DNA of 21,297 nucleotides from an uncultured Alphaproteobacteria bacterium (GCA_937919435.1 CALFRR010000155.1:1-21297); one strand, 5' to 3'; counted from the first letter of the stretch, positions 1 through 7,532 are shown. Made by a program: numbers and translations. Notes: generated by a model from the sequence alone, not told the origin.

Positions 1-1773
1 CGAGACCGCCACCGTCTGCGGCCGCATCGCGTTCCATTCCTCGAAGCGCAGCGGCCGGTTGTCCATGCACGAGGGCAGGCGGAAGCCGTATTCGGCCAGC
101 GTCGCCTTGCGGCGGAAGTCGCCGCGATACATGCCGCCGATCTGCGGAATGGTGACGTGGCTCTCGTCGGCGAACACCAGCGCCTCGTCCGGCAGATATT
201 CGAACAGGGTCGGCGGCGGCTCGCCCGGCTGGCGGCCGGTCAGATAACGCGAGTAGTTCTCGATGCCGGCACAGGCGCCGGTCGCCTCCATCATCTCGAG
301 GTCGAAGGTGGTGCGCTGGTCGAGCCGCTGCATCTCGAGCAGCCGCCCGGCCCGTTCCAGTTCGACCAGCCGATGTTTGAGCTCGGTCTTGATCGACTGG
401 ATCGCCTGGGTCAGCGTCGGCTTCGGCGTCACGTAGTGCGAATTGGCGTAGACCTTGACGAACTTCAGGCCCTGCGTCTTCTGACCCGTGAGCGGGTCGA
501 ATTCGGCGATCTGCTCGATCTCGTCGCCGAAGAACGAGATCCGCCAGGCGCGATCCTCCAAGTGGGCGGGGAAGACTTCGACGGTGTCGCCGCGCACCCG
601 GAAGGCGCCGCGCTGGAAGGCGGCGTCGTTGCGCTTGTAGTGCAGCGCGACCAGATCGGCGAGGAGCTGGCGCTGGTCCATCCGCTCGCCGACCTCGATC
701 GAGAAGGTCATCGCGGTGTAGGTCTCGACCGAGCCGATACCGTAGATGCAGGAGACCGAAGCGACGATGATCACGTCGTCGCGTTCCAGCAGGGCGCGGG
801 TGGCCGAGTGGCGCATCCGGTCGATCTGCTCGTTGATCGACGACTCCTTCTCGATGAAGGTGTCGGTGCGCGGCACATAGGCTTCCGGTTGATAATAATC
901 GTAGTAGGAGACGAAATACTCGACCGCGTTGTTCGGGAAGAACGACTTGAATTCACCGTAGAGCTGGGCGGCCAGCGTCTTGTTCGGGGCGAGGATCAGG
1001 GCGGGGCGCTGGGTCGCCTCGATGATCTTGGCCATGGTGAAGGTCTTGCCGGACCCGGTGACGCCGAGCAGCACCTGGGTGCGGTCGTCGCGGCGGATGC
1101 CTTCGACCAGTTCGGCGATCGCCTGCGGCTGGTCGCCGGCCGGCTCGTAGGGACTGTCGATGACGAAGCGGATGCCGCCTTCCGATTTCGGCGGCCGCTC
1201 GGGACGATGCGGCGTCCACAGCTTGCCGTCCTTGAACAGCGGATTGCCCGAGGAGATCAGCGCCGACAGCGCCTCGACGGTGGCGGTGGCCCCGCCCTTC
1301 GGCACGCTGGCCGCCTGTTCGAGGCCGATCTCCAGGCCGGAGACCGGATTGAGGCCGGAGGCCGCGCGCTCCGCCGCGGTGGCGGTCGCGTCGTCCTTCT
1401 TCGGCCGGCCACGGGCCTTCTTCGGCGCCGGCACCGCCGCCGCCTTTGCGATCTCCGCCGCCCAGTCGCCGATCGAACCGGAGAACGGTGCCGCGGCGAC
1501 GTCGAACCCCGCCTGAGGCGCCTCGCCGAACCCGGTAGATCCCGGCGCCTCGCCGAACCCGGTAGATCCCGGCGCCTCGCCGAATCCGGTGGACCCCGGC
1601 GCCTCGCCGAACCCGGGAGACTCCGCCGACGGCTCGTTCTCCTCCGGCGCCGTGGCGTCGGGATCGCGCAGCGGCAGGGACTCGTCGATGCCGTCGAGGA
1701 GCAGGCGCCGGCGGGCGGCCTGTTCCGCATCTTTGGCGCGTGGGGCGGTGGATTTGCGGGGCGGTCGGGTCAT
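1..1773 (-). CDS. uvrB: UvrABC system protein B, 3' end outside window
   Basis: UvrB is the damage-verifying helicase-like subunit of nucleotide excision repair; it is loaded by UvrA and recruits UvrC. 591 codons are present without a stop, so the C-terminus lies beyond the left edge. The conserved core begins near residue 203 (FVIDSPYEPAGDQPQAI). Walker A is GVTGSGKT at residues 237-244, and the tyrosine-rich beta-hairpin that clamps DNA (YFVSYYDYYQPEAYVP) begins near residue 286. Residues 1-200 are a low-complexity Ala/Pro/Lys-rich extension that E. coli UvrB lacks. Extensions of this kind are, to my knowledge, common in Rhizobiales UvrB. The extension carries a 9-residue tandem repeat (GFGEAPGST). 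I chose the ATG at 1773 because it opens the frame just after the upstream gap. Its Shine-Dalgarno is weak, so a start further in is possible. The family assignment is secure. Confidence 0.96.
   Translation of the reverse strand, partial: MTRPPRKSTAPRAKDAEQAARRRLLLDGIDESLPLRDPDATAPEENEPSAESPGFGEAPGSTGFGEAPGSTGFGEAPGSTGFGEAPQAGFDVAAAPFSGSIGDWAAEIAKAAAVPAPKKARGRPKKDDATATAAERAASGLNPVSGLEIGLEQAASVPKGGATATVEALSALISSGNPLFKDGKLWTPHRPERPPKSEGGIRFVIDSPYEPAGDQPQAIAELVEGIRRDDRTQVLLGVTGSGKTFTMAKIIEATQRPALILAPNKTLAAQLYGEFKSFFPNNAVEYFVSYYDYYQPEAYVPRTDTFIEKESSINEQIDRMRHSATRALLERDDVIIVASVSCIYGIGSVETYTAMTFSIEVGERMDQRQLLADLVALHYKRNDAAFQRGAFRVRGDTVEVFPAHLEDRAWRISFFGDEIEQIAEFDPLTGQKTQGLKFVKVYANSHYVTPKPTLTQAIQSIKTELKHRLVELERAGRLLEMQRLDQRTTFDLEMMEATGACAGIENYSRYLTGRQPGEPPPTLFEYLPDEALVFADESHVTIPQIGGMYRGDFRRKATLAEYGFRLPSCMDNRPLRFEEWNAMRPQTVAVS
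1520..1627 (-). repeat. 27-bp tandem repeat, four copies, inside uvrB
   Basis: Four head-to-tail 27-bp units lie at 1520-1546, 1547-1573, 1574-1600 and 1601-1627. The first two are identical, the third differs at a few positions, and the fourth diverges at its end. The unit length is a multiple of three, so copy-number change keeps the uvrB frame. The encoded unit is GFGEAPGST at about residues 49-85 of the N-terminal extension. Confidence 0.9.
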
Positions 1774-1816
1774 GCCGCCGAATATGGCGCGAGTCCGCCG
1801 CCACGGAAAGGGCGAT

Positions 1817-1831
1817 GTTCACTCTTCGTGC
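1817..1831. promoter_or_regulatory. Possible LexA-like box upstream of uvrB
   Basis: GTTC-N7-GTGC lies 44-58 bp upstream of the uvrB ATG. The alphaproteobacterial LexA consensus is GTTC-N7-GTTC, so there is one mismatch. On the minus strand a possible -35 (TTTCCG, 1804-1809) and -10 (CATATT, 1781-1786) are 17 bp apart beside it. A short degenerate motif can occur by chance, so this is only a candidate. Confidence 0.3.
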
Positions 1832-1901
1832 GCATCGCCGTCCCGCTCCGTCCGGGTGCGACGCCGGCCCCGGTCGGGTCGGCGTCGGGTGCGTCCCTCG
1901 A

Positions 1902-2771
1902 TCAGTGGGCGCCGATTCCGTCGAGTGCCGCCATCGCCGCGTCGTCGAGGACGAGGTCGGCGGCGGCGAGGTTCTCTGCGAGATGGGCGAGCGACGAGGT
2001 GCCGGGGATCAGCAGGATGTTCGGGCTGCGCCGCAGCAGCCAGGCGAGCGCCACCTGCATCGGCGTGGCGCGGAGCCGCGCCGCCACCTCGGTCAGGGTC
2101 GAGGACTGCAGAGGCGTGAACCCGCCGAGCGGGAAGAACGGCACGTAGGGGATACCGTCCGCCGCGAGACGGTCGATCAGCGCGTCGTCGGCCCGGTCGG
2201 CGACGTTGTAGCGGTTCTGGACGCAGGCGACCGGCAGGATCCGGCTCGCCGCTTCGACCTGGGCGGCGGTGACGTTGCTGAGGCCGACGTGGCGGATCAG
2301 ACCCTTGTCGCGCAACTCGGCGAGAACCGTCAGCTGCGGCTCGACCGGCCCGTCGGCGGGGCCGTGGCCGTCGCCCCAGAACCGCATGTTGACCACCTCG
2401 ATCACGTCGAGCCCGAGGTTGCGCCGGTTGTCGTCGACCGCCGCACGGAGTTCGTCGGGCGAGGCCGCGGGGATCCAGCTGGCGTCGTCGCCGCGCCGCG
2501 CCCCGACCTTGGTGACGATCACCAGCTCGGCGGGGTAGGGGGCGAGGGCTTCGCGGATCAGCCGGTTGGTGACGTGCGGGCCGTAGAAGTCGCTGGTGTC
2601 GATGTGGTCGACCCCGGCCGCCACCGCCGCGCGCAGCACCGCCGCCGCCGTCGCCGGATCGCGCGGCGGGCCGAACACCCCCGGCCCGGCCAGTTGCATC
2701 GCGCCGTAGCCGAGCCGCCGCACCCGCCGATCGCCGAGCATCGCCGTGCCGGCCCCGTCCAATCCGCTCAT
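1902..2771 (-). CDS. pdxI: Aldo/keto reductase, YdbC/PdxI type (probable pyridoxal reductase)
   Basis: This 289-residue NAD(P)H-dependent reductase closely resembles my recollection of E. coli YdbC, which was later characterised as pyridoxal reductase PdxI in vitamin B6 salvage. Shared stretches include RLGYGAMQLAGPGVFGPPRD (19-38), HIDTSDFYGPHVTN (56-69), ASWIPA (97-102), GDGHGPA (133-139) and PFFPLGGFTPLQSSTL. Asp58, Tyr63 and Lys88 of the aldo/keto reductase tetrad are present. The usual histidine position is Arg130 (VVNMR), which is also the state in YdbC, so this is a subfamily trait and not damage. The ATG at 2771 has an AGGAG seven bases upstream. The long open frame upstream is only an overlap with purU. 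The gene lies 152 bp downstream of purU on the same strand. The substrate is inferred from similarity. Confidence 0.85.
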   Translation of the reverse strand: MSGLDGAGTAMLGDRRVRRLGYGAMQLAGPGVFGPPRDPATAAAVLRAAVAAGVDHIDTSDFYGPHVTNRLIREALAPYPAELVIVTKVGARRGDDASWIPAASPDELRAAVDDNRRNLGLDVIEVVNMRFWGDGHGPADGPVEPQLTVLAELRDKGLIRHVGLSNVTAAQVEAASRILPVACVQNRYNVADRADDALIDRLAADGIPYVPFFPLGGFTPLQSSTLTEVAARLRATPMQVALAWLLRRSPNILLIPGTSSLAHLAENLAAADLVLDDAAMAALDGIGAH

Positions 2772-2808
2772 CGCCGTTCTCCTGTCGCTCGCGTCCGGAC
2801 CGTGATCG

Positions 2809-2822
2809 CGGACGATCGTCCG
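2809..2822. promoter_or_regulatory. 14-bp perfect palindrome upstream of the PdxI-like gene
   Basis: CGGACGATCGTCCG is a perfect palindrome centred about 45 bp upstream of the reductase ATG. A second, shorter palindrome (GTCCGGAC, 2793-2800) sits between it and the gene. The GTCCG/CGGAC words recur in both, as expected for a repeated operator. The G+C-rich background makes chance palindromes common, and no regulator is encoded next to it. Confidence 0.3.
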
Positions 2823-2923
2823 GATATGGGGTCGGTTCGGCGCCACGGCGAGAGCCGACCGGTTCCGCCCGCGCCGAACGCGCGGCCGGTGGCCGGCCCG
2901 GGGCGGGCGTCGGTCCGTCGTCG

Positions 2924-3781
2924 TCAGTCGCGGAACACCACCGTCCGCTTGCCGTTGAGCAGCACCCGGTCGTCGAGGTGATGGGCCAGTGCCCGTGCCA
3001 GCACCCGACGCTCGATGTCTCGGCCCTTGCGGACCAGCGTGTCCGGCGTGTCGGTGTGGCTGATCCGCTCGACGTCCTGCTCGATGATCGGACCCTCGTC
3101 GAGATCCGGGGTGACGAAATGGGCGGTGGCGCCGATCACCTTCACCCCGCGCTCGTGCGCCTGATGATAGGGCTTGGCGCCCTTGAAGCCGGGCAGGAAC
3201 GAGTGGTGGATGTTGATGCAGCGTCCCGCCAGCGCCGAGGCGAAGTCGGTGGACAGGATCTGCATGTAGCGGGCGAGGACCACGATCTCGGTGTCGGTCG
3301 CCTCGATCAGCCGCAGGATCTGCGCCTCCTGCGCCGCCTTGGCGCCGGGCTCGATCGGCAGATGATGGAAGGTGGTGTCGGTGAACTCGACGTGGGCATA
3401 GGTCTCGCGCGGGTGGTTGGCGACCACCGCGGTGATGTCCATCGGCAGTTCGCCGATCCGCCGCCGGTAGAGCAGATCGACCAGACAGTGGTCGAACTTC
3501 GACACCAGGATCATCACCCGGCGCCGCTGCGACCGGTCGCGCAGGCTCCAGGTCATGCCGAAGCGCTCGGCGATCGGCTCCAGCCCGCGCTTCAGGTCGG
3601 CGAGGCCGTGGCCGTCGACGTCGAACACCACCCGCATGAAGAAGCGGTCGGACAGCGTGTCGTCGAACTGCGCGGCATCGGAGATGTTGCAACCGCGTTC
3701 GAAGAGATGCGTCGACACCGCCGCGACGATGCCGGGGCGATTGGGGCAGGAGAGGGCGAGGACGAAACTGGCACTCGACAT
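2924..3781 (-). CDS. purU: Formyltetrahydrofolate deformylase
   Basis: PurU hydrolyses 10-formyl-tetrahydrofolate to formate and tetrahydrofolate, balancing one-carbon pools. The 285-residue length is normal. An N-terminal ACT domain occupies about residues 5-85 (LSCPNRPGIVAAVSTHLFERGCNI begins at 10). A formyltransferase domain follows from about residue 88. Catalytic residues typical of the GART/PurU fold are visible: Asn190 and His192 in INIHHSFLPGFKGAKPYHQA, and Asp228 in TPDLDEGPIIEQDV. The ATG at 3781 has a GGGAG eight bases upstream. The gene is followed on the same strand by the PdxI-like reductase, and 127 bp separate it from the [2Fe-2S] protein gene upstream. The assignment is firm. 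Confidence 0.96.
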   Translation of the reverse strand: MSSASFVLALSCPNRPGIVAAVSTHLFERGCNISDAAQFDDTLSDRFFMRVVFDVDGHGLADLKRGLEPIAERFGMTWSLRDRSQRRRVMILVSKFDHCLVDLLYRRRIGELPMDITAVVANHPRETYAHVEFTDTTFHHLPIEPGAKAAQEAQILRLIEATDTEIVVLARYMQILSTDFASALAGRCINIHHSFLPGFKGAKPYHQAHERGVKVIGATAHFVTPDLDEGPIIEQDVERISHTDTPDTLVRKGRDIERRVLARALAHHLDDRVLLNGKRTVVFRD

Positions 3782-3908
3782 CGATCGGCTCCCTGGACGA
3801 TCTCTCGGACATGCCGGGAGACGCGGAGACGTCCGCCGGGCGGTCAGGCGATAGCCTCTCGCGCCGCTCGCGTCGAGGAAAAATCACAGATCTCGACCAT
3901 CTGCGGTG

Positions 3909-4364
3909 TCACGGGGGCGTGACGCCCAGTTCGGCGAGCAGCGCCGCCACCCCGATCCGGTCGAGCCGGGCGATCAACTCGTCGTCGACCCGCGCCGACG
4001 GTCCGTTGTCGCAGAGCCCGAGGCAATAGGCCGGCTCGAGCTCCAACCGTCCGTCGGCGGTCTCGCCCCACCAGGCGAGCCCCAGCCGCTCGGCGATGGC
4101 GTCGCCGAGTTCGCGCCCGCCGCGCGCCGAACAGCAGCGGCCGCGGCAGATGCCGAGCATGTGCCGTCCGCCGTCCGGGTGGAAACTCTCGGCGAAGATC
4201 GCCAGCGCCCGCGCCTCGAAGGCCGACAGGCCGAAATGCTCGGCGATCGCCGGCAGGGCCTCGTCCGGAACCCGCCCGCCGTTCTCCGCCTGTAGTCGGC
4301 GCAGCTCCGGCAGGACGCCGGCCTTCGTGTCGGAAAGGTCGAAGGGGGAGGGGGAAGCGGTCAT
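3909..4364 (-). CDS. NuoE/FdsG-like thioredoxin-fold [2Fe-2S] protein, orphan
   Basis: This 151-residue protein resembles the 24-kDa subunit of NADH dehydrogenase and the gamma subunit of NAD-dependent formate dehydrogenases (NuoE/HoxE/FdsG). An N-terminal helical part (RLQAENGGRVPDEALPAIAEHFGLS) is followed by a thioredoxin-like domain. The four cluster cysteines fit the family spacing: Cys73-x4-Cys78 and Cys114-x3-Cys118 (YCLGLCDNGPSARV). An extra Cys77 sits next to Cys78. The ATG at 4364 overlaps the stop of the HAD gene (ATGA), so the two are probably translationally coupled. No NuoF/FdsB or catalytic subunit is encoded nearby, so its redox partner is unknown. A hairpin (GTCACG, 3908-3913, with CGTGAC, 3918-3923) spans its stop codon. 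Confidence 0.8.
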   Translation of the reverse strand: MTASPSPFDLSDTKAGVLPELRRLQAENGGRVPDEALPAIAEHFGLSAFEARALAIFAESFHPDGGRHMLGICRGRCCSARGGRELGDAIAERLGLAWWGETADGRLELEPAYCLGLCDNGPSARVDDELIARLDRIGVAALLAELGVTPP

Positions 4365-5083
4365 CGGTTCTTTCGGTCGTCTTCCGTTTCGATCGCGGCG
4401 ATCGCCGCCGGTACGTCGCCGATCGCCGCCAGCCGGCGGTAGCGCGGCAGATCGTCGGGGACCTCGGCCCGTTCGTGGGCCCAGGTCAGCACATAGGGCA
4501 CGTGCAGGCCGTGATGGCCCGCGGCGATCGCCGGGAGCACGTCGGAGACGGCGGAGTTGCCGACCATCGCCGCCTCGCCGTCGCCGGCCCCGAAGCGGCG
4601 GAAGATTCGGGCATAGGTCTCCGGCGTCTTCTCCGAGACGATCTCGATCGCGTCGAACAGGTCGGCGAGGCCGGACCGGGCGATCTTCTGTTCCTGGTCG
4701 AGCAGGTCGCCCTTGGTGATCAGCGCCAACGGTCGGCCCGCCGCCTTCAGGACGCCGAGCGTCTCGGCCACCCCCGGCAGCGGCTCGACCGGTTGCTCCA
4801 ACATGTCGCGGCCGATCGCCAGGATCTCGGCGATCACCGTCGAGGGCAGCCCGGTTCCGGCGACCGCCAGCGCGGTCTCCACCATCGACAGGGTGAACCC
4901 CTTGATGCCGTAGCCGTAGAGCCGCAGGTTCTTCCGCTCGGTCTCGACCAGCCGTTCGGCCAGCCCGTCGACCGGCGCATGGTCGGCGAGCAGTTCGGTG
5001 AACCGTCGCTCCGAGAGATGGAAGATCGTTTCGTTGTGCCAGAGCGTGTCGTCGGCGTCGAAACCGATGATGCGGATCGCCAT
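4361..5083 (-). CDS. HAD-superfamily hydrolase (phosphatase)
   Basis: This 240-residue protein belongs to the haloacid dehalogenase superfamily, probably a small-molecule phosphatase of unknown substrate. Motif I is FDADDTLWH (nucleophile Asp9, general acid/base Asp11). Motif II is LITKGD with Thr123, the conserved lysine is Lys152 in SEKTPETY, and motif IV is VGNSAVSD with Asp181. Motif IV has Asn176 where an acidic residue is usual, which could weaken metal binding. A helical cap lies at about residues 17-100. The ATG at 5083 was preferred over an upstream in-frame start because the protein then begins right at the family N-terminus and has a GGGGGA upstream. Its stop overlaps the start of the [2Fe-2S] protein gene, making a two-gene unit. 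It diverges from the aldo/keto reductase gene at 5202. Confidence 0.88.
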   Translation of the reverse strand: MAIRIIGFDADDTLWHNETIFHLSERRFTELLADHAPVDGLAERLVETERKNLRLYGYGIKGFTLSMVETALAVAGTGLPSTVIAEILAIGRDMLEQPVEPLPGVAETLGVLKAAGRPLALITKGDLLDQEQKIARSGLADLFDAIEIVSEKTPETYARIFRRFGAGDGEAAMVGNSAVSDVLPAIAAGHHGLHVPYVLTWAHERAEVPDDLPRYRRLAAIGDVPAAIAAIETEDDRKNR

Positions 5084-5201
5084 GTGGTCGTCCCCCGATG
5101 CCGAAACTAGGGAGCCGGCCGGCTTCCGGCAAGTCGGCCGGTCGACAGCGGCCGCCCCGCGGAGCAGAGTGCCGGCGGCAGACCCACCCGGAGGAACGAC
5201 C

Positions 5202-6188
5202 ATGCGAACCCGTCCATTCGGTACCACCGGCTTTTCGGTGAGCGAGATCGGTTTCGGCGCCTGGCAGATCGGCGGCGCCTGGGGCGAGGTCGACGAGGCC
5301 GACGGCCGCGCCGCGCTCGCCGCGGCGCTCGATGCCGGCATGAGCTTCGTCGACACCGCCGACGTCTACGGCGAGGGCCGCTCCGAACGGATCGTCGCCG
5401 AAGTGCTGGGACGCCGCCCCGGCCCCCGCCCGATGGTCGCCACCAAGGCCGGCCGGCGGCTCTCGCCGCACGTCGCCGACGGCTACACCCGCGCGAACCT
5501 CGAAGCCTTCGTCGACCGCAGCCGGAAGAACCTGAAGGTCGACACCCTCGACCTCGTCCAGCTCCACTGCCCGCCGACCGAGGTCTACTATCGCCCCGAG
5601 GTCTTCGCCGCGATGGACGATCTCGTCGCCGCCGGCAAGATCGCCCACTACGGCGTGAGCGTCGAGAAGGTCGAGGAGGGGCTGAAGGCGCTCGAGTACC
5701 CGGGCGTCCGTTCGGTCCAGATCATCTACAACCTGTTTCGTCAGCGCCCGGCCGGCCTGTTCTTCGCCGAGGCGAAGCGGAAGAACGTCGCGATCATCGC
5801 CCGGGTGCCGTTGGCCAGCGGCCTGCTCTCCGGCCGGATCGGCCGCGACACCGCCTTCGCCGCCGACGACCACCGCGCCTTCAACCGCCACGGCGAGGCC
5901 TTCGACGTCGGCGAGACCTTCGCCGGGGTGCCGTTCGAGGTCGGCCTCGAAGCGGTCGAGGCGATCCGCGCGCTGGTCCCGGCCGGGGTGGCGATGGCCG
6001 CCTTCGCCCTGCGCTGGATCCTGATGGCCGATGCGGTGACCGTGGTCATCCCCGGCGCCCGCAACGCCGCCCAGGCGACGGCCAATGCCGCCGCCGCCGA
6101 CCTCGCGCCGCTGTCGGCCGAGACCATGGCCGCCGCCCGTGAGGTCTACGACCGGCTGGTGGCGCCGCATGTCCACCAGCGTTGGTGA
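5202..6188 (+). CDS. Aldo/keto reductase, canonical
   Basis: This 328-residue TIM-barrel NAD(P)H-dependent oxidoreductase has the complete catalytic tetrad: Asp51 and Tyr56 (DTADVYGEGRSE), Lys82 (VATKAGRR) and His122 (LVQLHCPP). The N-terminal strand motif MRTRPFGTTGFSVSEIGFGA is typical of the family, and the C-terminal cofactor-phosphate region (VVIPGARNAAQATANAAA) is intact. The ATG at 5202 has a GGAGG eight bases upstream. It is divergent from the HAD gene and only four bases short of the convergent Ada-like gene. The substrate cannot be read from sequence. It belongs to a different subfamily from the PdxI-like protein at 1902-2771, so the two are not recent duplicates. Confidence 0.92.
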   Translation: MRTRPFGTTGFSVSEIGFGAWQIGGAWGEVDEADGRAALAAALDAGMSFVDTADVYGEGRSERIVAEVLGRRPGPRPMVATKAGRRLSPHVADGYTRANLEAFVDRSRKNLKVDTLDLVQLHCPPTEVYYRPEVFAAMDDLVAAGKIAHYGVSVEKVEEGLKALEYPGVRSVQIIYNLFRQRPAGLFFAEAKRKNVAIIARVPLASGLLSGRIGRDTAFAADDHRAFNRHGEAFDVGETFAGVPFEVGLEAVEAIRALVPAGVAMAAFALRWILMADAVTVVIPGARNAAQATANAAAADLAPLSAETMAAAREVYDRLVAPHVHQRW

Positions 6189-6192
6189 GCCG

Positions 6193-6471
6193 TCATCCCG
6201 CCGGCCGGCACCGCCGACAGGCCCGGAAGCCGGCGGCGGCCGCCTCGGCCGGCGTGGCGAAGAAGCCGATCCGGTCGACGCGCGGCCGTGACGGGCAGGA
6301 CGGCCGGCAGAAGACCCGGGTCGAGCGGACGGCGTAGACGAAGGCGCCGTCGGCGGACCGGTCGCGGGTCGCCACCGCCGCGCGGCGGGCGGCGTCGCGA
6401 TCGGGCTCTGCCTCGTCCGCAGACGAGCCCTGCACCGCCGTCGCTTCCCTCGCTCGCCGTGTCGCGATCAT
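6193..6471 (-). CDS. Stand-alone Ada-type zinc-binding (methylphosphotriester) domain protein
   Basis: This 92-residue protein consists of a polar N-terminal arm (1-42) and one Ada N-terminal domain (43-90). Its four cysteines, Cys55-x3-Cys59 and Cys85-x2-Cys88, match the zinc ligands of Ada. Recognisable blocks are YAVRSTRVFCRPSCPSR and FFATPAEAAAAGFRACRRCR. In Ada, one of these cysteines (Cys38, equivalent to Cys55 here) takes methyl groups from DNA phosphotriesters and so switches Ada into an activator. Here there is no AraC-type DNA-binding domain, no methyltransferase domain and no AlkA partner. The role could be methyl repair, sensing or simply DNA/zinc binding. The ATG at 6471 has a GGAGG six bases upstream. 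It converges on the aldo/keto reductase with a four-base gap. Confidence 0.85.
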   Translation of the reverse strand: MIATRRAREATAVQGSSADEAEPDRDAARRAAVATRDRSADGAFVYAVRSTRVFCRPSCPSRPRVDRIGFFATPAEAAAAGFRACRRCRPAG

Positions 6472-6565
6472 CGTGCGCCTCCGTCGTCCGTCGACCGTGG
6501 TAGCCCGAAGCCGTGCCGTCGGCATTCCGATTTTCGACGATCGCGACGCAATCGGGAGGTCATCC

Positions 6566-7489
6566 GTGTTCCGACGTTCTCTGCTGGCCGCGGCGGCTCT
6601 CGTCCTGGCGCTCTCGCCCGCGCGCGCCTGGTCCGACCTCGGCCACATGACCATCGCCGCCGCCGCCTGGGATCTGCTGACGCCGCCGGTGCGCGAGCGG
6701 GTCGGCCGGCTGATGCGGCTGCATCCGTCCTTCGCCGATTGGACCCGCGACGCGGCGAAGGGCGAAGCCGACCGCATCGCCTTCGTCCACGCCGCCACCT
6801 GGCCCGACGACATCAAGAAGGACCCCGCCTACACCGACGGCACCGTCGGCGAGGACGGAGCGGCGGCGAACCTCGGCTTCGCCGACCATCGCCGCCACCG
6901 CTACTGGCACACCGCCGGCTTCCCGTGGTCGACCGACGGCACCCCGGGGATCGATCCGCGCGAGCCGAACGCACTCGAGCGGCTGCGCCTGTTCCGTCGC
7001 GCCCTCGCCGCGCCGGGCGTCTCCGACGAGGTGAAGGCCTACGACCTCGCCTGGACGATCCACCTCGTCGGCGACGTCCATCAGCCCGCCCATACCCTGT
7101 CGCGGTTCTCGAAGCTCTTCCCGCACGGCGATCACGTCGCGACGAAGGTGCTGGTGACGATCGGCGACAAACAGAAGACCCTGCACGCCTTCTGGGACGA
7201 TCTGCTCGGCGGTCGCGGCACGCCGGAGAAGGCGATCGCCGCCGCCGAACGGACGCTCGGCGGGCTCCGGGCCGCACCACCGGCCGATCTCGATCCGGCG
7301 GCCTGGTTCGAGGAGGGCGGAACCCTGGCGCGCCGCTGGATCTACACGGCGGCGATCGGCGACGGCCCCGGCCCCTTCGCGCTCGACGAGGCCTACCGCC
7401 GGGCGGCCCGCGACGTCGCAGACCGACGGGCGGCGGTGGCGGCGGCTCGTCTGGCGGGGCTGTTGAACGAGGCCCTGGCCGCGAAGTGA
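6566..7489 (+). CDS. Secreted S1/P1-type nuclease
   Basis: This zinc-dependent single-strand nuclease/3'-nucleotidase family protein has 307 residues including an N-terminal signal peptide (residues 1-21, cleavage after SPARA), so it should act in the periplasm or outside. Cleavage leaves Trp22 as the first mature residue and His27 as the sixth (WSDLGH), matching Trp1 and His6 that bind zinc in nuclease P1. Other ligand blocks are ATWPDD (about 77-82), RYWHTAG (His115), HLVGDVHQPAH (His166, Asp170, His176) and LHAFWDDLL (His207, Asp211). I chose the GTG at 6566: it has a GGGAGG just upstream and starts right at the signal peptide, whereas the longer frame from 6473 would add a non-signal leader. 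It likely supports phosphate or nucleotide scavenging. Confidence 0.92.
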   Translation: MFRRSLLAAAALVLALSPARAWSDLGHMTIAAAAWDLLTPPVRERVGRLMRLHPSFADWTRDAAKGEADRIAFVHAATWPDDIKKDPAYTDGTVGEDGAAANLGFADHRRHRYWHTAGFPWSTDGTPGIDPREPNALERLRLFRRALAAPGVSDEVKAYDLAWTIHLVGDVHQPAHTLSRFSKLFPHGDHVATKVLVTIGDKQKTLHAFWDDLLGGRGTPEKAIAAAERTLGGLRAAPPADLDPAAWFEEGGTLARRWIYTAAIGDGPGPFALDEAYRRAARDVADRRAAVAAARLAGLLNEALAAK

Positions 7490-7513
7490 TCCGCCGGCCG
7501 GCGGCCGATCCGC

Positions 7514-7532
7514 CGTGCCCGCACGTTTTTTT
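7514..7532 (+). terminator. Weak intrinsic terminator after the S1/P1 nuclease gene
   Basis: CGTG (7514-7517) pairs with CACG (7522-7525) around a four-base loop, followed at once by seven T residues (7526-7532). The stem is short, but the T-run is striking in so G+C-rich a region. It lies 25 bases past the nuclease stop. Confidence 0.4.

Noticed and set aside
1520..1627. CRISPR-like repeat array
   Set aside because: The 27-bp units are directly adjacent without spacers and lie in frame inside uvrB.
157..2148. Very long plus-strand open frame (663 codons) opposite uvrB and the PdxI-like gene
   Set aside because: It is an antisense shadow created by strong GC3 bias; the minus strand encodes clear UvrB and reductase motifs, and this frame has no family resemblance.
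3909..4364. Complex I subunit NuoE
   Set aside because: No other nuo genes are nearby and the protein is closer in length and motif to FdsG/HoxE-type subunits; it is left as an orphan family member.
3909..6176. 755-codon minus-strand frame spanning the [2Fe-2S], HAD and aldo/keto reductase regions
   Set aside because: Only its last 151 codons are real. The rest runs through the HAD gene out of frame and antisense to the reductase.
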